Shown here: positions 22,519 to 41,280 of the stretch, piece after piece | Layout of the letters: the number at the start of each line of letters is the position of its first letter | Position numbering within the stretch: position 1 is the first letter of the stretch | Source of the DNA: Purshia tridentata | Lineage: Eukaryota > Streptophyta > Magnoliopsida > Rosales > Rosaceae | Reading direction: 5' to 3' | Length of the DNA: 54,439 nucleotides | NCBI GenBank assembly: GCA_003254885.1 | Contig: QANT01003903.1 | Location: forward strand, 1 to 54,439 | Translations under genes and position numbers: made by a program | Notes under the pieces: model-generated | The model's database searches: none | Seen by the model: only the letters and a program-made list of their open reading frames with translations | Told to the model about the DNA's origin: nothing

Positions 22519-24254
22519 AAGCTTAGAGCAATGGATGTGCTGAATCAGAAATCAGATGTGAATGGAGGGTTGAAAAGAGAGAGAAATAGAAGAGGCTACT
22601 TGGTAATTAGGAAAAGGTAAAACTCTGTTTCTTTACTTACACGCCACCACTCACTATATTCGATTCTTCATCATCATTTGGGTAAGGTAATAGTGACTTT
22701 ATTGGTGATGAGTTAAAAAGGGTGGTAGGGCTGAGTGACCAAGAGAACTGAATGAAAGGCAGTGGCTGGTGGTGGGTTGTTGGGTAGTCTTTTTAGTTGG
22801 CACTCCAACTCTTATCTAACTTTTATTTTATCTTTTCAGCGTTTGCAGGAAAATTGGTTCATTATCTCAATAACTCTAGTCGGTAGGGTGTTAGTTAATG
22901 CTGCTGAGCAGGAGCTTTTGGAAGGTAGGCTAGAGAGGACCGCCACTAATAACTTCCAACTAGATTATCATTCATGGTTTTGTAATTCTTGTATCTCTCT
23001 TTTCATCCTAATTTATCGACAATATTTTACTCTTATTTTTCTATTTAAGATTCTTACCCAAAAAAATTACCCCATCCATCTCATGATTCACCATCCACTT
23101 GCTTATATTCAATTGAATCAATGAAGTTGAAATTGAATAACCAAAAGGTACGCTCCCCATTTTAAAAGAAAGATACCTTCTCAAAAAGTCAAAAGGCATT
23201 TCGGTAATGCTTGATTAATTTCATTCTTAATTTAATGGCCAACACGAATTACAGAATCCAACCATACCCTATCATTTTAATACTTATACTATACATATAT
23301 TTTGATAATCCGAGCAATTGTATACGAACTCAGATGCACACAACATGAAGCCAAAATAGGGAAATTTAATTCACTTTCAGCAGTTATCAAATCATCATCA
23401 ACAAATCATGTATAAATTTGCAACCTCAATATATAACACAGGGTTTTTCTACTTTCCACCATCTTTGAATCTACTCCTTACACTTACATTGTGATGTCCT
23501 GAAACAATGCATAAATATTAACTCATAAAACAATTTGCTACAATTTGAGTATATTAAATGTCGATATGCTTAGCATGAGTAGTATCACATATTCTTTAAG
23601 TGATGCGCACTCCAAAATATCACAAATTCTTTATGAACTAAAGTACGGCAGTAGATCTGTTTAGGATTTCTAACCATTGTTTATTTATTTTTGACATGAT
23701 ACACCATTTCAGAGTATAAGGTGTTTTTTTTAAGGAAATAAAATTATCGTTTGAGTTCATGTTTAACCTTTGAACTCTTGAGTTTTGGACTGTAACTTAA
23801 AATTCAAAAGTTAAACCTAAAAAACTACTGAATAATGATAGCTCAAGAACCCATAATTTTTAGAAAGAATATGCTTCATTTAAGGATGTGAAACACCCGC
23901 CAACAATAAAGATGAATGTATAGATTAATTAATTAAATTAAAAAAAAAAAACTCGTATAACTCACAACCATAAAGATAAAAAGTATTCAATAATGCGGTG
24001 AGGTTTGAATTAGGTAGAAATTGATTTGATTTACTGAGCATCTTTATAATGTTTGTGAAACAAAATAGAATAGAAAAGAACCAAAAATGTATTTACAAGC
24101 GACACACAATGCTCGAACACATTGGCAAAAGTTTGCAGGGGCCATGGCCCCTCTACCCTTCTATGTTCCGCCTCTGATTCCTGGACCAAGTCAGCTTAAC
24201 CTAGTAGGAAGCTTCAAAACCCTATAATAGCAAAGATGCACTTGATTAATGTCC
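22519..24254. other. Intergenic between convergent genes
   Basis: Holds the 3' UTR of the plus-strand glucanase gene and of the minus-strand UBP gene. An open frame at 22762-23124 has no recognisable similarity and biased composition. No other gene seen. Confidence 0.5.
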
Positions 24255-30530
<6,276 letters not shown>

Positions 30531-30552
30531 GATTGGTGATGATTCACACAAC

Positions 30553-30725
30553 CTAATCCAACAGATTAAGCTAATTAAACCATAGACAAGGAAGATCTCA
30601 AATTCAAATTGTAACCAATTCAATCCCAAACCCAATCGAACGAAATTGATAATCAAACTAACAAAATCAGAACAGGAACACGTGAAATTTGTGAGCTCTG
30701 CGCGAGATTGAGGGAGGGGACGAAC
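30553..30725 (-). other. Probable 5'-UTR intron of UBP
   Basis: On the minus strand, TTCAAG|GTTCGT (donor at 30725) and TTGGATTAG|GTTG (acceptor at 30553) would remove 173 bp from the leader just upstream of the ATG at 30530. A GAGAGAGAGA run near 30810 marks the outer leader. Confidence 0.4.
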
Positions 30726-30893
30726 CTTGAAGTTAATAGAAATGGAGGGAGAGATCGCCGAGCAGAGAAGAAAGAATGTACGGAATTGGAAATGAATAGT
30801 CGTAGAGAGAGAGAGAGAGATTGTGAGGAACCCTAGATTGCAGTTGTTGCAGGTAGTTGTTAGGGAAAACGATCTGGGGACTGAGAGAGACAA

Positions 30894-31840
30894 AAGACAG
30901 AGAAATCTCTTACCGTCCCTTTCAACGATCTCGTCCTTTGTTTTCCTTCTCTCTTTTTTTCTTTTAAAATGCGAAACTGAATCGCGACCGACTTATAGGC
31001 TCCGAGACATTAAACGGGTGGGTACAGGCCCAAGGAATCAAACACCACCATGGTCTACGCCTTCTAAATTATTTAAGTTAAGCCCGTGTTATTTCAACCA
31101 CTTTCTATTATTAAGTTGACCAACTTTAAAGCATTCAAAAATAGTCTATCGAAGTGTTTATATTATTTCGATGGCCAACTACTAAATCATTTTGTATATT
31201 TGTACTCTTCGACAATAATCTACTAAAATAATACAAATATTTCGATAGACTATTATCAAATGTCCAATAATGGTCAATTCAACAATAGATAGTAATCGGA
31301 ATAGCCTACCCCTTTAAATTATCATTTATCTCATAAAAAATCATATTTTAGAAAATAGTAATTTATAGGTTCATAATTTAGAAAATATATTTCGGATACT
31401 CCATACTTGTAATCCTTTAGTTTTCTTAATTAACAAACAAAAACATTTGCATGTGAATTTTATGACTGTTTTAATCTTTATGTTGATATGCATACTGATT
31501 TGGGTATCCTTCGTATGCATTACAAAGGTTATAAAACTGAGATGAAAAGGGAATTTACAAAAGGTTAGGTTGGGTATATACGGAGGTAGGTTTTACAGAA
31601 TCAAATTGAATCTATGCCTCAATAAACAAGGAATTCTGACCTATAGTCCCAAAAATTATACAATACATATGTACACTAGTATTACATCTGATAATCTGAT
31701 CTGAAATGAAATCCCATCTGGGACTTCTTCAGCGCAAAAAAACCTACCAAGCTGTACGACAGCAATCTAGCCAGAATTATTACATTATATGGAAGGGAAA
31801 GCTCTTCCAGAACCCGCAATACCAGACCAAACACTAATGA
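30894..31840. other. UBP promoter and PHD-gene 3' UTR
   Basis: The UBP promoter region is on the left side of this stretch and the 3' UTR of the minus-strand PHD gene is on the right (above about 31500). Several short copies of a TTCGATAGAC/GTCTATCGAA-like sequence occur at 31140-31260. No additional gene seen. Confidence 0.45.
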
Positions 31841-32549
31841 TCAACATGTTGTTCCTGCCTCATCTGAACTAGAAGAGGCCTCGCTTCCTAACGGGCCTGC
31901 TCCACCTCCCTGAATATCATCCTCACTGGACATGCTTCCCTCTGAGGAATTAGAAAATGATGGTCCAACATCATCATCGGTGAGCAAATCTGCCTTCCGT
32001 TTCTCCCTGACATCCTTTATTCCTCTTCCTTGAAGAGCCAGTCTCCGGCGTTTTCGGGCTTTTCTCTTGCCCTTGGGAAAATCCTCTCTCTGTGTTTCAA
32101 TGCTTTTACCTTCCAACTCCTTTGGATTTTTTCCCCTGCCATATTCATTATCGTCAGAGTCTTCAGCATCAAGTTTTCGCTTTTTCCTACTTGAATTTGT
32201 CTGCCACAGAACAGTTTTGAGATCAGAATTATATAAAGGCATTATCGTGCACAAACATAAACCCTAACGTCATAAAACTGGAACATGAGAAAATGCATAG
32301 TCCTGCAGACTCCTGATTGAAGTGAGTAAGAAACGGATCAATGCGCTATGGATCTACAATGACAGTTTAACTAACAAAAGTAAAAGTAAAATAATCAGCT
32401 TCTCAACTCTTTGCTCATAATTTGTCCCACATCAATGTTTCACGCCCCCATACTCATCAAGTTCACATAGGAAAGTCCTCTTGCTATACACATTGCAGTT
32501 GTGTTACAGTTCCAAGGTGGTTAACTTACCCATTCCTAATTCAGTTCCT

Positions 32550-32581
<32 letters not shown>

Positions 32582-35500
32582 NCCCCCCCCCCCCCCCCTC
32601 TCCTCTTCCAAAAGGAGACATGCAAAGCACATTACCTCAGTAGCACTATTGACATCTCTTAGTGTTTTTTGTCCACTATTTTTAATTAGTGAAGGATGCA
32701 ATTGAGGCATCTATGTGCTGTGCTTCGATGAAACACATATGCACAAAAAGAATATCAACGATCTTTTTGAAATGGTTTCATGAGAATACCTTAGGACCAC
32801 GATCAACTAAGCGAGCCCATTCATGTCGATTCCGAAGGCAATCAAGAACAGCCTGTGAATGACTTGTATATGCATAACGCTCTCCATTATGCTTTCTCAG
32901 GTTATGCCAGTGCTGCAAATAGAAACAAAAATGAGAATCTGTTATTTTTATTCACACATTAGAGGTAACAACAATTAAACAGCCAGCATTTGTTTAAAAG
33001 AAACCATACCGGCAGCACAGCATTACAGAGCTCCTCATACGTCATACGTTTGCCTTTACTCATAATCTCATTTATCAAGCCTATATAAGGAAAATAGGAT
33101 GAGAAAACAAAGAATAAGAACAAAGCAGAAATAGGAAACCTTCCAGAAAAATTACAGCTACCTGGTAAAGTACGATGAACAGGACCGACTGCACCCGTAT
33201 CATCATCAGAGGCATTCCTTGGTGAACTGCGTACAGATGACACATTGCGATCATTAGCCTCAGTGGATGAAGATGGTCCACTGTGTGCTGTTGCAGTGGA
33301 GGCAGAATGGATACTCTTCTTAACAGAATGTACCACTGTTGAAGACCCATTGTCCTCCCTCTTAGTACCAGCATCCGCTGCACATGCTGTATCTTGTCTT
33401 CGTTGATCTGGAGAAGATAGTACTCTGTCCGTCCTTTTGGCTTCATCATCAAGTTCTCGGGAACCTCGCACCCCATCTTTAGATGCATCCCTGACTTTTC
33501 TTCTAGAGACCTATAGATTATATCAATTGGATTAGTTAGCGGAACCATATGACTCAAAAGAATATCAGTTAAAAGAAAAATTTCTAAGAGCCTATATGGA
33601 GTCTGCATAAACTTATACAGGAAATAAATCATCTTCATAAACAGAATATGAATCGACATCTTATTTTCAAAGGAATTAAATAAAGTATCAGCATCTTACC
33701 GAACTGGGATCCTTTCCTCCAGAACTAGTTGTACGCTTCATTAACATGCTTGTTGCACTTGGAGAAGCTAACTGAGGTAAGCTAGATGCATGACGAACAC
33801 GTGGTACACGAGGTACTCTAGGAGAACTGTTGAGTTCTTGATGCAAAAGTAAAGCGAGCTGCCAAAATTGCCAGACAATATGTAGGATCTTGTGAGGTAA
33901 CTTCCGTACGAGAAATAAAGGATAATAATAAAAAGAAATGAAATTTCTGCTCACTTCCTCATCACTTAGTGGTGCATGTGAACTTGATGGTGCAGGTGGA
34001 CAAGCAGATGGTGCATGATTCTGATTAGTCTTAGATGAAGTTGTCTGGTTAAGCTTTTCACCTCTTTGCGATGCACTTGAAGCTGAACTCTTATTTTGCG
34101 CATGTAAAACCTTCTGACTAGGCAGAGATCCGGCAGGCTCACTAGGGACTGAAGGGACTACAGTATTCCCCGGTGGAGATGCTTTGGAAGATGAATGCTG
34201 CACTAAATCTTTTGATTCTGATGTGGTCGACTTGGAAGTAGAGTCATGTGAATTCCTGCTTGAGTGTGAGGTTTTCAGAGAAGAATCTGTGGGGGATCTT
34301 AATTGCTCCTTTACTGTTTTCCTTGGCATATTGTCTCTGTCTTCATCTATGTCCTCACATGAAGCACGATCTTTCTTAATGTTAACATTACTTTCAGACA
34401 GTACTCGTTGCTTAGCAGTTGGATTAGGATTCTGAGCATCCCCAGATTTTAAGTTACCAGAAGTAGATGGTTTGGAGATCGCAATGGTGGATGAAATGGT
34501 AGAATATTTTCCAGCACATGCTACTGTTTTACACTGACTGGGTACTGCTGGAGAGTTTAAGAACGTCCCACCTGATTCTGAAGGCTCTTTGGCAATCCCC
34601 AAACCATGTTTTGGATCTGAAGAACTTTTCTGCAGAGTCATCGACCCCCCAGAACCTTCCAATTCCGGTTTAAGCAGGCAAGGATCACCAGATAATTCAT
34701 CACCCTTGTCTGTTTGAGAATCACCAACTGTTTCTGAAGTTCTGTCGGCACCTTGCACGTTATGGTCACTGGATAGTGGGCTGTTCACTGTTACATCATT
34801 AACTTTTGAACTTTCAGACATATGATCAGAAGATATACCAAAACCTTTTGCATCACCATGAACATTCAAAGGGTTCCTAGAATTGTCATCATGTTCCTCT
34901 GTTTTCACTTTAGAATAAGGTTGCACAGACAAGTCATCAGTAGGATATTGAATCTGATCCTTAACCTCGTGTGCGCTGCTAGCCAAATCTTCATCGGGAG
35001 GTTTTGCATCCAAATTATCATCTGCTGTGCTATCTCCCTATTGTAAATACAACAAATGTCATTTCCACAAAATAAATCAAGTCTAAAATACTAAAACATA
35101 CAAGGAATTCTATATGCACATGCATGCCAATGAACTAACAGTAACTAGCGCCAAACCCAATAATCCTGAAATCCCTTAACCCATTACTTGCATTGAGAGT
35201 TGAGTAATTTCTGGTGGTTTGTGTATGGTTTTCCCTCTTCAACTCATCAATTTGTTTATAGGCCTACAACCTACTATGTCTCGCATTAAATTCCAGGGAA
35301 ACCAAGAATCTTTTAAAACATTTAAATTTCAGAGAAACTAATAATCTTTTTAAGACATTTAAATTTCAGAGAAACCAGTAATTTACCCAAACAGTTTTTT
35401 TTCTTTTAACTTCACAGAGTTAAGACGTGGTTACAGTCTTCTTTCAAAAATAAATTGTGAATAATTCAATTGTTGATGGTGTACCAAATGAAGGTAGTGG

Positions 35501-37109
35501 AAATTGCAGTGATGGTGTCATCAGGGGATAAATGGTAAAAACGAGTGACTGATGAAGTAATGGATTTTTTTTTTTTTTTTTTTNTTTTTTTTTTTTTGGG
35601 GAGGATGACGTGATGGAATTTAAACACTACAAAATACTAAATAAAGATTACATAACCAGCCAAATGTGAGTATCAATAGAGCATACCTCTTCTTTTACAC
35701 AATCAGTCCCAGCATCATTGTGTTTTGACAATGATGCAACAACCTCATCAGTTTTGCTGATAGTGATATTCCCCAGCACTGCAGGAACTTGGTGACCAAT
35801 CTTGTCTTCCTTCAGATCATCACCAATTGAAAGTTTTTGTTTAGACATATCAGAAATTAAGGCTTCTGAAGAGTGCTTTCCAACAGTATAGTCTGCTGCA
35901 AGACAAACATCTGATGCAGGTTCTCTAACCACAGAGTCGCTCAACTTCTTGTTTGCCTTGGAAATCTTCGGACCTCTGTCCTCAGAAAATTCCAATTGTT
36001 TTGCATCACTCGTGGGTGTAAACACTATTAATAAAATTAAAACAGAAAAATTGGAGTCAACAGGGGCATGTCTACTACTCAAGATTTGACCCGCTGTTAT
36101 AATTCTTGCCATGCATATGAAGATAACTAATAAAATCAAAAACTGACATTTTCTATCATAGAAAATAATATTATAAGCATCTAAAGCATCCAACTAAAAA
36201 AAAATCACCTGATTTAGAAGATTGTCCACCTCTCTTCTTTGCATCAGCCTCTTTCTCAGCAGCTCTAGCCTTCTTCTTGCCACTCCGATCTTTGGATGTC
36301 CCCAAATCATCCTTCTTCCGCTTGCCCGAATGTAATACAACAGGCCGAAGTACACTTCTCTCCTTCTTCACACCACTCTGAGCACATCTATGATCAACAA
36401 CCTCATTATCCCATCTTTTTGTCTCTTTCAAAGACACCTTCTTGTCGTAGCTACGATTCTCTTCTCGGCCCCTCATTCCGACCAATGCAGCCACTGGGTT
36501 TGCCAGCACACTCTCCTTCAACAAAGAGAAAAGAACACCGGCACCTTTATCAACCGCATTATCATTGTCTTCATCAAATCTAGCATCATCCTCCTTCTTC
36601 TCATCCCAACAAGGGAACTCCCTATACTGAAAATTAAACTTTTTGGGCACATACCCAGTAGACTTCCACAGCTCCGGAGTAAAAACTGATGACAAACCAC
36701 CAAATATAGCAGGATCACCGCCCGGAATTCCCTGAACATGTACCCGCTCCTCCATCGGTATATCAGTCCAAAGCCTAAAAGGGCGCCGGGTAGTCACATT
36801 TGGAGGCGGCCCGTAAGAACTCTCCATTCTCACAGTCTTAGTAGGAAGCTCAACCAACAACTGTGCAACCTCAGTTTCCTCACTGTCATTCCTACTATTC
36901 TTAATCTTACATTTATCACAGACAAAAATATCATCACCCTTCACGTACCGAGAGCACCGCGTGTGCACCCAAACACCGCACTCGTCACAATTTACCATCT
37001 CTTCGCCGTCATCAAAATTCACACCGCATACACAGTCCACGACCCACGACCCATTAACCCAGTCGTCCGGAGGGTCCGAACTCTGAAGGCGGTGCGATCG
37101 ACCTTTCAT
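31841..37109 (-). CDS. PHD-finger nuclear protein, 1127 aa
   Basis: Eight coding exons in transcript order: 37109-36209, 36024-35687, 35037-33955, 33858-33700, 33510-33162, 33080-33010, 32912-32790 and 32200-31841. Total 3384 nt, with frames matching at every junction. An N-terminal PHD zinc finger shows all eight ligands: C26, C28, C41, C44, H49, C52, C64 and C67. PHD fingers usually read histone H3 tail methylation, which suggests a chromatin role. After it come a conserved block (RRPFRLWTDIPMEERVHVQG) and basic nuclear-localisation-like stretches (GKRKKDD, SGKKKARAAEK). A long Ser/Lys/Asp-rich disordered middle follows, with a PRVPRVPRVRH repeat near the LALLLHQELNSSP block. A conserved C-terminal block (KGKRMTYEELCNAVLPHWHNL) is followed by KKRKL and KGKRKARKRRR. 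It resembles uncharacterised plant 'RING/FYVE/PHD superfamily' proteins; the exact target is unknown. Two introns contain homopolymers with an ambiguous base. Confidence 0.88.
32550..32598. repeat. Poly-C tract with an ambiguous base (N) in a PHD-gene intron
   Basis: Nearly 50 consecutive C with an N at 32582, inside the intron 32201-32789. The true length is uncertain. Polyproline or polyglycine frames across it are artefacts. Confidence 0.9.
35297..35385. repeat. Tandem repeat of about 45 bp in a PHD-gene intron
   Basis: Two copies and a partial third of a unit containing ACATTTAAATTTCAGAGAAAC and AATCTTTT, within the intron 35038-35686. Confidence 0.6.
35565..35597. repeat. Poly-T tract with an ambiguous base (N)
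   Basis: Run of about 33 T with an N at 35584, in the intron between coding exons 2 and 3 of the PHD gene. Length unreliable. Confidence 0.9.
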
Positions 37110-37156
37110 AGCTCTAACCTTCTATTCCCAAAAAATCAAAAGCCCCCTAAATGGCC

Positions 37157-37356
37157 CTGCAATTAAACAAACAACCCCTAACCTAAACCTAAACCTAAAC
37201 CTAAACCTAAACCTAAGCCTAGTCCTAAAATCCCAATTCACATAATTCTCAGTTTGGATGCATTGCGTTCAAAAGCTCTAACAAAACAACGAATTTCCAT
37301 AATTCACCGGAATACAGTTCTCAAACATCGAAGATTGGGGTTTGAAATTTGAGTAC
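37157..37356 (-). other. Probable 5'-UTR intron of the PHD gene
   Basis: On the minus strand, GATTCCAG|GTACTC (donor at 37356) and TTGTTTAATTGCAG|GGCC (acceptor at 37157) are both strong. The intron ends 47 bp before the ATG at 37109. It contains the telomere-like hexamer array at 37176-37220. Confidence 0.6.
37176..37220. repeat. Telomere-like hexamer array (CCTAAA)n
   Basis: About seven near-perfect units of CCTAAA, flanked by variants (CCCCTAA, CCTAAG). The minus strand reads TTTAGG repeats. It differs from the plant telomere unit TTTAGGG by one missing G. It lies just upstream of the PHD coding start, probably in its leader intron. Confidence 0.8.
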
Positions 37357-37499
37357 CTGGAATCTGGAAACCTCTGAGCTTTGACTCTGCGTTTTCTGAA
37401 GCTTGGTTGCTGATCTCTATCCGCAAGGACGAAAATGGTGTCTCACACGCACGTTTGAGCGGAACTGAAAGAGATAGCCAGTTTTCTGATTGTGTGTTT

Positions 37500-38490
37500 T
37501 GGTTTTGTTTTGGCGTCCGTCGTGTTTTGTTTGACTACACCGCGGCTCGGCTCCAAAATATCGCGACCCGTTTTAGACAAGCCGGGCCGTGTAATTTGAG
37601 CTTTCCTTCGTTCGGACTTTAGAAACCGTGAACGACCCGTCATTGATGGGCTCATTGGGCTTCGAATTTGGATCCATCCATTTGCTGGGTCTATTGGGCT
37701 CCAGATGGCCACGATTTTTATGTAAATGTATGCTCGGTGGAAATTTTATGTTTCTATTTAAGCTTTTTATTTGACGGTTTAATTCATTTTATCAAACGAG
37801 TATGAAATTTTATCATAAATTATTTATATTAGTATGTAGGTTTAATCCACTATATAACTAACAGATGACAATAGGTCAATTATTATCTTTTTTTTTTTTA
37901 TCTCTTGAATAAAAAGTAGAGAAAATTAGGATCTCATCCTTTGAGTTCAATTTTAATTGAAAAACACATAATATTTTTATTTTTATAAATCAAGTCCTTC
38001 GACTTATTGACATGTCACGTTGATTTATTCATTTTAAATAATATATATATATATATGCTTGACCTAAAATAGCTTTAGGGCTATCACAGCAATTTTCGTA
38101 ACAAATTAATTCCTATTCCAATTTTATAGAATTAATTGATTTTGATTTATTCAATTAAATTATTTTTTAAAATTTTCATATCTTTTTCATTTGGCTACTT
38201 AAAACTTACATAGCCATTGTTATTTTTTTCTTGGCTGCTTTTTAGGGCTTCTTCTATGCTTTTTTTATTATTGTATTAAGGTTTGACTTCGTATTTTTGT
38301 TTTTTGAATAGTGTTTTCTTAATTTGAACTTTAATAGCCATTTTATTGGGTATGACCGTATAATAAACTTTATTGTGTACAAGAAACTTTATTAGCCATT
38401 ATTAGCCATTTTATTGGTTATAACTGTATAATAAACTTCATTGTGTACAAAGAGAACTTATTTGGTACAATGAGTAATTGGTTATTATAA
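37500..38490. other. PHD promoter side, then intergenic with a tandem duplication
   Basis: Up to about 37700 the sequence is less AT-rich and likely belongs to the promoter of the PHD gene. The rest is very AT-rich. A 68-bp tandem duplication (TAGCCATTTTATTGG start) covers 38335-38450. No gene seen. Confidence 0.5.
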
Positions 38491-38499
38491 TAAAATTAT
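38491..38499. repeat. Left 9-bp target-site duplication
   Basis: TAAAATTAT directly before the foldback element. It is identical to 39556-39564 on the other side. Confidence 0.9.
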
Positions 38500-39555
38500 G
38501 GCTTTTTAGCAAGATATCCACATAAATTATAACTCAATTTGCATGTTACCACCTAAATTAAAAATTGAAGCAAGTTGCCTCCTGAATTAAATTTTTTTTG
38601 CAAGTTACCACCTCCATCCAAATTTTTAGGGGTTTTTTGGTTCATTCATTAAAACAAACTTAGGTGACCAATTATAAGTGGCCACATGTACATCCATTTT
38701 TCTATTTCTATTTTTCTATTTTTTACAAACTTTGAAAATGAATTAAAAATAGCTCTGAACTCAGAAAAATATATGGAAAATTTCTATGGATTCATCTTGA
38801 CTAGTACTAATTTACTATAGAGTCAAATTACTAATTGTCACTTCAACAGTTTTCAAAAAATTTCAGAAGTTCAGAAAATTAAAATATTCTAGACTTTTTG
38901 AAAATTAATATGATAAACTCCCGAACTCCAAAAATTATAAGATCTACACCATTGTTCTTCTAAAAACTAACTTTACCTTTCTTGTAAACACTTGCTACCC
39001 AAAAGACCTCTCGGTCATTGAGGAAAATAAATTCAAGAAAAATTTTAGAATTTCTGTAAAATCTCGAAAGAATTCTCTAAAATAGGATTTTGGTAATTTT
39101 CAAATTTTTTTTAGAATTATTTTGAGACTTTACGGAATTCTAAAAAATTTATTTTATGGAGGGAAATTTATTTTAATTTTTTAGAAAAGAATTTGGACTT
39201 CCGAAATTTTTTGAAAATTCTTGAAGGGAAAATTGGTAATTTGACTTTGTAGTAAATTAGTACTCATCAAGAAAAATCTGTAGAAATTTTCCGTGAATTT
39301 TTCTAAGTCTAAAGCTATTTTTAATTCATTTTCAAATTTTGTAAAAATAGAAAAATAGCTGTACATTTGGCCACTTGTAATTGGTCACTCAAAATTTTTT
39401 TTTCTATGAATGGACCAAAAAACCCCTAAAGATTTGGATGGAGGTGGTAACTTGCAAATAAAATTTAATTCAGGGGGCAACTTGCTTCAATTTTTAATTT
39501 AGGTGGTAACATGCAAATCGAGTTAAAGTTCAGGTAAGTATCTTGCTAAAAAGCC
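38500..39555. mobile_element. Foldback Mutator-like (MULE) non-autonomous element
   Basis: 1056-bp element with long terminal inverted repeats of about 375 bp (38500-38875 and about 39190-39555). The arms begin GGCTTTTTAGCAAGATA and end in its complement TATCTTGCTAAAAAGCC. They are highly similar with a few small indels, for example over GATTTGCATGTTACCACC, AAAATTGAAGCAAGTTGCC and AATGAATTAAAAATAGCT. A central spacer of about 300 bp carries no coding frame. It is bounded by a perfect 9-bp direct repeat TAAAATTAT. A 9-bp target duplication with long inverted ends is the signature of Mutator-like elements, and the lack of a transposase makes it non-autonomous. Confidence 0.88.
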
Positions 39556-39564
39556 TAAAATTAT
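39556..39564. repeat. Right 9-bp target-site duplication
   Basis: TAAAATTAT directly after the foldback element. Identical to 38491-38499. Confidence 0.9.
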
Positions 39565-41280
39565 TTGTGATATATTGGATATATTATCTTTACGATAAAG
39601 TATGTTTTGCATGAGATCTTGTTTTTGAAGCGGATCCTATATTTTTAAGAGATGTTATGTAATATCAGATAATTAGATCTCTTTTTAAAAATCATAATAA
39701 ATCTTATCAATATTGCTGGATTTTTGATATTTTAATATCATAACATCTCGGATTTTAGATTTTGATACATACATAATGTCTTTAATGTTGAATGCATATG
39801 CAGTATGTGAAAGAACATTATAAACCAAAGCCTAATCTCAAATTTTTTTAATTTTATCCTATATTAAAGAATTCTTAACTATATACCTACTAGTAGTGAC
39901 CAAAGAAATAGAATCCAAACCAAGGCCTAGTTCATAGGAGCCACAAGCCACATTAATTAAAAGTTTACAATAATATTATTTTTATCACATTTTTTATATT
40001 ATTTTACTGAACATGGTTATCATTTTTTTTAGAGTTTTTACTTTTATTTTTTAATGTTCAGAATGCTACTTAGGTTGCCACATAAAATTATATAAAATTA
40101 TAGTATAAAAATATAATAAGTGTAGCATTATTATAAAGTTTAACTCTACAACTCATCTTCACCAATATAAAATGGTAAAGATAAATCGAATGTCATGCAA
40201 TTTGGTCATGGCACCAAACCATTATTTAATTTTAGTTATTGAGTTACCATCCATTTGTCAATATCCACAAATCATTCAACAAAAATGATCATTTATTCAT
40301 TCCAACTATAACAAATTTTCATATTATTTCTTTATTAGACTATTATAACTTTTTGTTATAATTTTACAAAATTGTTCACATTATTTGACACGATATTTAA
40401 AAAATCTATAAAATTTAAAGTTATAAATATTTAAAACTTAAGTCGATTATTTACTTTATTCACGACTGGCCACGAAATTCACTTGTCCCATGCAATAACA
40501 CAACACCAAAATTAACCTAACCTAAGCTAATTCACAATCCCTTCCCCATGTCATGTATGAAATAGATGGTTTGCCAACCAAAACCAAAAAAGAAAAGAAA
40601 AGACAAAGTTCCAATATTCATCTCAAGGGAGCATATTCTCATGTGAGTAGTTAGGATACAACTTCCATTATTATATTCAGCACAACTCTCTTATTCCGAG
40701 TCAAAAGAGAAGCCAAAGGTCCTTTCATTTATTTTCCACAAGGTAATTTTGCTTTATCACCAAAGGTAGAAGAATGTATAATTCTTTTGTTTGGGCCATG
40801 AGCCCAATTGCAAAAAAATGAAAGAATATAATGCATAATTAATTAAAAGAAAGAAATGAATGAAAAGTTGAAAACCTTGTTAAAAAAATAAAATAGATGA
40901 AATTAGCACATTTATTATAAAAGAAAAGAAAACAAAAAAGCATGAGAAAAGCCAAAACTAGATAAGGTTATTTTGCTACGCGTGCAAGTAAAATTACGGA
41001 AACACCCCTAGACCGACTGGTACAGGTAGGAGTCCGGTACTGTGAGTCTCTGCAAGTGCGCTGCCGCTACTGGTAAAATCAAAATAGTACGGGCTACGCA
41101 GGGGAGGGTGATAAATAGTCTGATTAGATGATCGCCTGCCCTTCCTCCACATCCGCCAATATAATCCCGCCACGTGGCCATACGTGACACCTACGGTATG
41201 AGTCGGTATGAGTGAGTGAGTGTGTGTGTAAATGATAAATATGATGAGAATGGAAGTGATGCATGTATGTACATGAAGAG
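39565..41280. other. Intergenic, no gene seen
   Basis: AT-rich DNA. The last 300 bp or so (about 40980-41280) are richer in G/C and likely form the promoter of the CID-type gene. It has GA-rich leader sequence from about 41275 onward and again at 41678-41715, just before the ATG. Confidence 0.5.

Noticed and set aside
22762..23124. 120-codon plus-strand frame after the glucanase gene
   Set aside because: No recognisable similarity, no plausible promoter or splice context, and AT-biased hydrophobic composition typical of chance frames.
32422..32710. Open frames with polyproline or polyglycine
   Set aside because: They are produced by the poly-C tract with an N, inside an intron of the PHD gene.
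39181..39366. Open frame on the minus strand
   Set aside because: It lies inside the right arm of the foldback element and has only low-complexity composition.
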